Assembly (NCBI RefSeq): GCF_031755915.1
Contig: NC_083386.1
Span: 16,105,001-16,169,000 of the forward strand
From: Ziziphus jujuba
Taxonomy: Eukaryota; Streptophyta; Magnoliopsida; Rosales; Rhamnaceae
Length of the DNA: 64,000 bases
Reading direction: 5' to 3'
The notes under the pieces are model-generated. The model did no database searches. It was not told the DNA's origin and saw only the letters and a program-made list of their open reading frames with translations. This document shows positions 61,296 to 64,000 of this stretch, one piece after another. Position 1 is the stretch's first letter. Each line of letters opens with the position of its first letter. Made by a program: the position numbers and the translations under genes.

Positions 61296-63911
61296 ATGTC
61301 ACAAATTTCAGTTTTACTATTCTACGATGGAACATGGAGTGTATGTTCTGAAGGTACCTGGAGATACCAACGTCAAAGAACGAAGATTATACGTATCAAA
61401 AGGAATTCTACGTTGGCCGAACTTGAAGATGTTGTCTACAACGCTCTCAACTTAGATTCTACACAACATCAATTAATCTTCAAGTTCATATACCATGTGT
61501 GTTTGTCATGTGAGCCGTACGTTGTGGAAAATGATGAAGACCTACAAAGTTTTATAGAAGAGTATAGTTCACACAGACCTCAAGACAGATCTCCACTTAT
61601 TGTTGATGTGTTATCCATGGTTCCAAAGAGTATTGATACTGCTGGATGTGTGGTGAATGGGATACCTACAAGTTCAGGATTTATGACTATTGCCCCACTA
61701 TCTACAGTTCCCGAGATAGCTACTTGTACCTCTGATGCCGACATACAGTCCCCAGCGACCGAAATTCATGTGCCGGAAACTCAACCTGGATTCTCTGAAA
61801 ATCAAATGTGTGAAAACAATGTGCAATCTGTGGAACATGATCATGATAACGAGCACTTCGACATTAATGATTTCAATGAATATCGTGGACATGATTATGA
61901 TCAAGATGAACAATTTGAGGTTGAGGTCAACACTGATCGTAGTGAAGATGGGTTACGAGACATTTGTTGGACCCAACATTCGGGACTTTCAGCTGGTGAT
62001 AGTCCACATGGTGAGTCTCCTTATGGTAATACTCCAATTGATAATGTGAATGATGATGTGCTTGCCTCTCCTTGTACCGAAAACCATTTGGACATTCGAC
62101 AGGATTTGACGGCAACCATGGCTGAACGTAGGGTCAACCATCGCTTCTCATCCGTCAATGCCCATGAAATCATTCGAATCAACCAAATCTTTGCGAGTAA
62201 GAATGTGCTACAGAAGAAGATTAGTCTTTATGCACTAAGGAGAAATTTTGAATTCAAGGTCAAGAAGTCGGATAGAGTCCGATATGAGGTTGTATGTGCA
62301 AACGACAATTGCGTGTGGCGAATGCGTGCTACCAAACTACATGGTCATAATACAGAGGCTTTCATGATTAGGGCCTTCAAAGATGAGCATATTTGCTCTT
62401 TAAATATCATGAAAAGGGATCATCATCAAGCAACAAGTTCAGTTATCGGAGACATCATCCAGCCAATGTTTGATGGGATTTCAAGGCAATACAAACCTCG
62501 AGATATTGTGCATGACATTTGCTCTAATTACGGAGTAAACATAAGCTACAACAAAGCATGGGCCGCTAAGGAAGTTGCACTATCGGGTTTGTGGGGCACA
62601 CCAGAAGATTCATATGCAAAAGTTCCTTTATGGAGTCACGTTTTGAAGAGCAAAAATCTGGGCACGTTTACTCGAATTGAAACTGATGATCAAAACAGAT
62701 TTTTATATTTTTTCATGGCACTTGGAGCTAGCATTAGAGGGTTCCAGCATATGCGGAGAGTCGTAGCTGTCGATGGAACTACACTGAAGAATAGATATAG
62801 AGGTTTGTTATATATTGCATCATGTTTGGATGGGAACAATCAAATTTATCCACTTGCTTATGGAATAGGCCCTGGGGAGACGGATACGGCTTACACATGG
62901 TTTTTTGAGAGCTTTAAAGAAGCATTTGGGGATGATCCGAATATAGCTTTTATATCGGATAGACACAAGAGCATTGCAAAAGCAATACGTACAGTTTTCC
63001 CTAATAATCACCATGGCCACTGCACATATCATCTTGGTACAAATTTATGTGCTAAGAAGTTTAAAGGTAATGTCAACGCGATTATATCAACTTTTAATGA
63101 TGCAGCTAGAGCATATATTGTTAAGGATTTTAATAAGGCCATGCAGCTTTTAGAAGGGGTTAGTATTGAAGCTGTACAATATCTCAAGGATGCAAGTCCT
63201 TCAAAATGGGCTAGATCACATTTTCTGGGCAATAGATACAACATAATGACAACTAACATTGCAGAAAGCATGAACTCTGTGCTTATTGATGCTAGGGATA
63301 AACCTGTTTTGCCATTACTAGATCACATTCGTGATGTCTTGCAAAGGTGGTGGTATGAACGTCGAACTAACGCTGCTGCAATGCAAACTCCTGTTACTAA
63401 TTGGTTGGAAAAAATCATGCAGGACCGCTCAAATAATGGCAGAGGCTTACGTGTTATGCCAATGAACTTATATGAGTTTCAAGTTGTTGGCCATGGCATG
63501 TTCGTTGGAGTTGTTAACATAGAAAATAAGACGTGCTCATGCAAGGAATTTGACATTGATGGATTTCCTTGTGTCCATGCAATTGCAGCATGTAAGCATC
63601 GACATATTTCTCCATATTTCCTTTGCTCAGCGCATGACTCAGTTAACTCACTCCGTTATGCATATTCGGAAACCATATATCCACTTGGAGATAAATGTCA
63701 GTGGCATGCTCCAGATGATGTCATAAACCAGGTTGTACTTCCACCTCAAATTGGCAAACAGTCAGGAAGACCGAGAAAGAAGAGGATTCAATCTCAAGGA
63801 GAGGAGCGTCATCAATATAGATGCGGGAGGTGCAAACAGGTTGGTCACACCAGCCGATCATGCTCCGTCGCCGTACCTCTTGATAGCACTAACAACCAAC
63901 AGTACCACTGA
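61296..63911 (+). CDS. Mutator-like (MuDR/MULE) transposase, 871 aa
   Basis: The start is the ATG at 61296 (the open frame extends seven codons upstream but has no ATG). Domains in order: an N-terminal PB1-like/MuDR N-terminal fold (about 3-100); an acidic linker (to about 275); a MuDR DNA-binding zinc region (about 296-373, with C-x4-C and H-x-C); the MULE transposase core with VAVDGT (D493), ISDRH (D555), the C-x2-H pair C576/H579 and a candidate third acidic residue E657 in NIAESMNS; a SWIM zinc finger (C747-x-C749, C759-x-H761); an AT-hook-like GRPRKK at 824-829; and a C-terminal CCHC knuckle (C843, C846, H851, C856). It would cut and paste the element by binding its termini. Length and domain order are normal and no stop or frameshift is seen. 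A domesticated MUSTANG/FAR1-type host gene is the alternative; the nearby terminus-like sequence favours a transposon. Confidence 0.88.
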   Translation: MSQISVLLFYDGTWSVCSEGTWRYQRQRTKIIRIKRNSTLAELEDVVYNALNLDSTQHQLIFKFIYHVCLSCEPYVVENDEDLQSFIEEYSSHRPQDRSPLIVDVLSMVPKSIDTAGCVVNGIPTSSGFMTIAPLSTVPEIATCTSDADIQSPATEIHVPETQPGFSENQMCENNVQSVEHDHDNEHFDINDFNEYRGHDYDQDEQFEVEVNTDRSEDGLRDICWTQHSGLSAGDSPHGESPYGNTPIDNVNDDVLASPCTENHLDIRQDLTATMAERRVNHRFSSVNAHEIIRINQIFASKNVLQKKISLYALRRNFEFKVKKSDRVRYEVVCANDNCVWRMRATKLHGHNTEAFMIRAFKDEHICSLNIMKRDHHQATSSVIGDIIQPMFDGISRQYKPRDIVHDICSNYGVNISYNKAWAAKEVALSGLWGTPEDSYAKVPLWSHVLKSKNLGTFTRIETDDQNRFLYFFMALGASIRGFQHMRRVVAVDGTTLKNRYRGLLYIASCLDGNNQIYPLAYGIGPGETDTAYTWFFESFKEAFGDDPNIAFISDRHKSIAKAIRTVFPNNHHGHCTYHLGTNLCAKKFKGNVNAIISTFNDAARAYIVKDFNKAMQLLEGVSIEAVQYLKDASPSKWARSHFLGNRYNIMTTNIAESMNSVLIDARDKPVLPLLDHIRDVLQRWWYERRTNAAAMQTPVTNWLEKIMQDRSNNGRGLRVMPMNLYEFQVVGHGMFVGVVNIENKTCSCKEFDIDGFPCVHAIAACKHRHISPYFLCSAHDSVNSLRYAYSETIYPLGDKCQWHAPDDVINQVVLPPQIGKQSGRPRKKRIQSQGEERHQYRCGRCKQVGHTSRSCSVAVPLDSTNNQQYH

Positions 63912-64000
63912 AACGAACTCCCATCAATCGCATGATGCTATATTCAGACAATGAGGCCATGTTATGTGGTATGCGTGTGTATGAAATGTAGTCAGGAATG
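63912..64000. other. 3' flank of transposase
   Basis: Too short to judge. No terminal inverted repeat is visible before the window ends. Confidence 0.5.

Larger units (their letters stand above)
57362..64000 (+). mobile_element. probable Mutator-like element with exon-like host fragments (right end outside window)
   Basis: Homology to the 38-kb copy stops at AAAATAA (57355-57361). The next bases, GGGGAATTTGGCCCAATACC, with further CCCCC-rich motifs, resemble a plant Mutator-like terminus. 3.9 kb later a transposase of the same class begins. Between them lie exon-like fragments with splice sites. The right terminus, and the 9-base target duplication predicted to repeat TTAAAATAA, must lie beyond 64000. 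The left boundary is inferred from loss of homology plus base composition. Confidence 0.55.

Overview
The window is nuclear DNA of a flowering plant, probably a dicot. The evidence is a very AT-rich background, GT-AG introns, a PIP2-type aquaporin, plant retroelement families (Copia with a tRNA-Met primer site, a TRIM, a Gypsy remnant), plant-type hAT elements and a Mutator-like transposase. I cannot name the species. Only four reading frames look intact: the aquaporin (10294-13422, four exons), two identical RING-H2 genes (27882-28634 and 53305-54057) and a Mutator-like transposase (61296-63911). The rest is intergenic DNA, pseudogenes and mobile elements.

Layout. 1-9960 is AT-rich and gene-free apart from two GC-richer islands with G-boxes. 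The aquaporin follows. 14.8-24.8 kb is degenerate repeat DNA holding a tandem TRIM array (20113-20802) and a 568-bp hAT element (20978-21545) with 8-bp target duplications. 24.8-38.6 kb holds RING copy A, a broken KDPG/KHG-aldolase gene on the minus strand, and a 6587-bp Copia element in that gene's intron. A 1089-bp hAT element lies inside the Copia pol. 38.9-40.4 kb carries an older, dead RING copy. 41.5-48.9 kb is mostly transposon debris, including a Gypsy LTR whose partial inverted copy ends at a duplication breakpoint.

The organising event is a segmental duplication. 48873-57361 is a second copy of 13312-14793 joined to 24804-38613. It carries the tail of aquaporin exon 4, RING copy B and the aldolase pseudogene, but lacks about 10 kb of the source and the Copia. 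The B copy keeps a clean empty Copia site. Divergence is mosaic: several percent upstream of RING, none seen over about 1.7 kb around RING apart from a homopolymer run, and below 1 percent downstream. That pattern suggests gene conversion or a multi-step duplication. The copy is bounded on the left by the inverted LTR and on the right by what looks like a Mutator terminus at 57362.

From 57362 to beyond the window end lies a probable Mutator-like element. It carries exon-like host fragments with good splice sites, one PPR-like, followed by an apparently complete transposase. Its right terminus is outside the window, so the capture interpretation is still open. No RNA genes, CRISPR arrays or prokaryotic features were seen.
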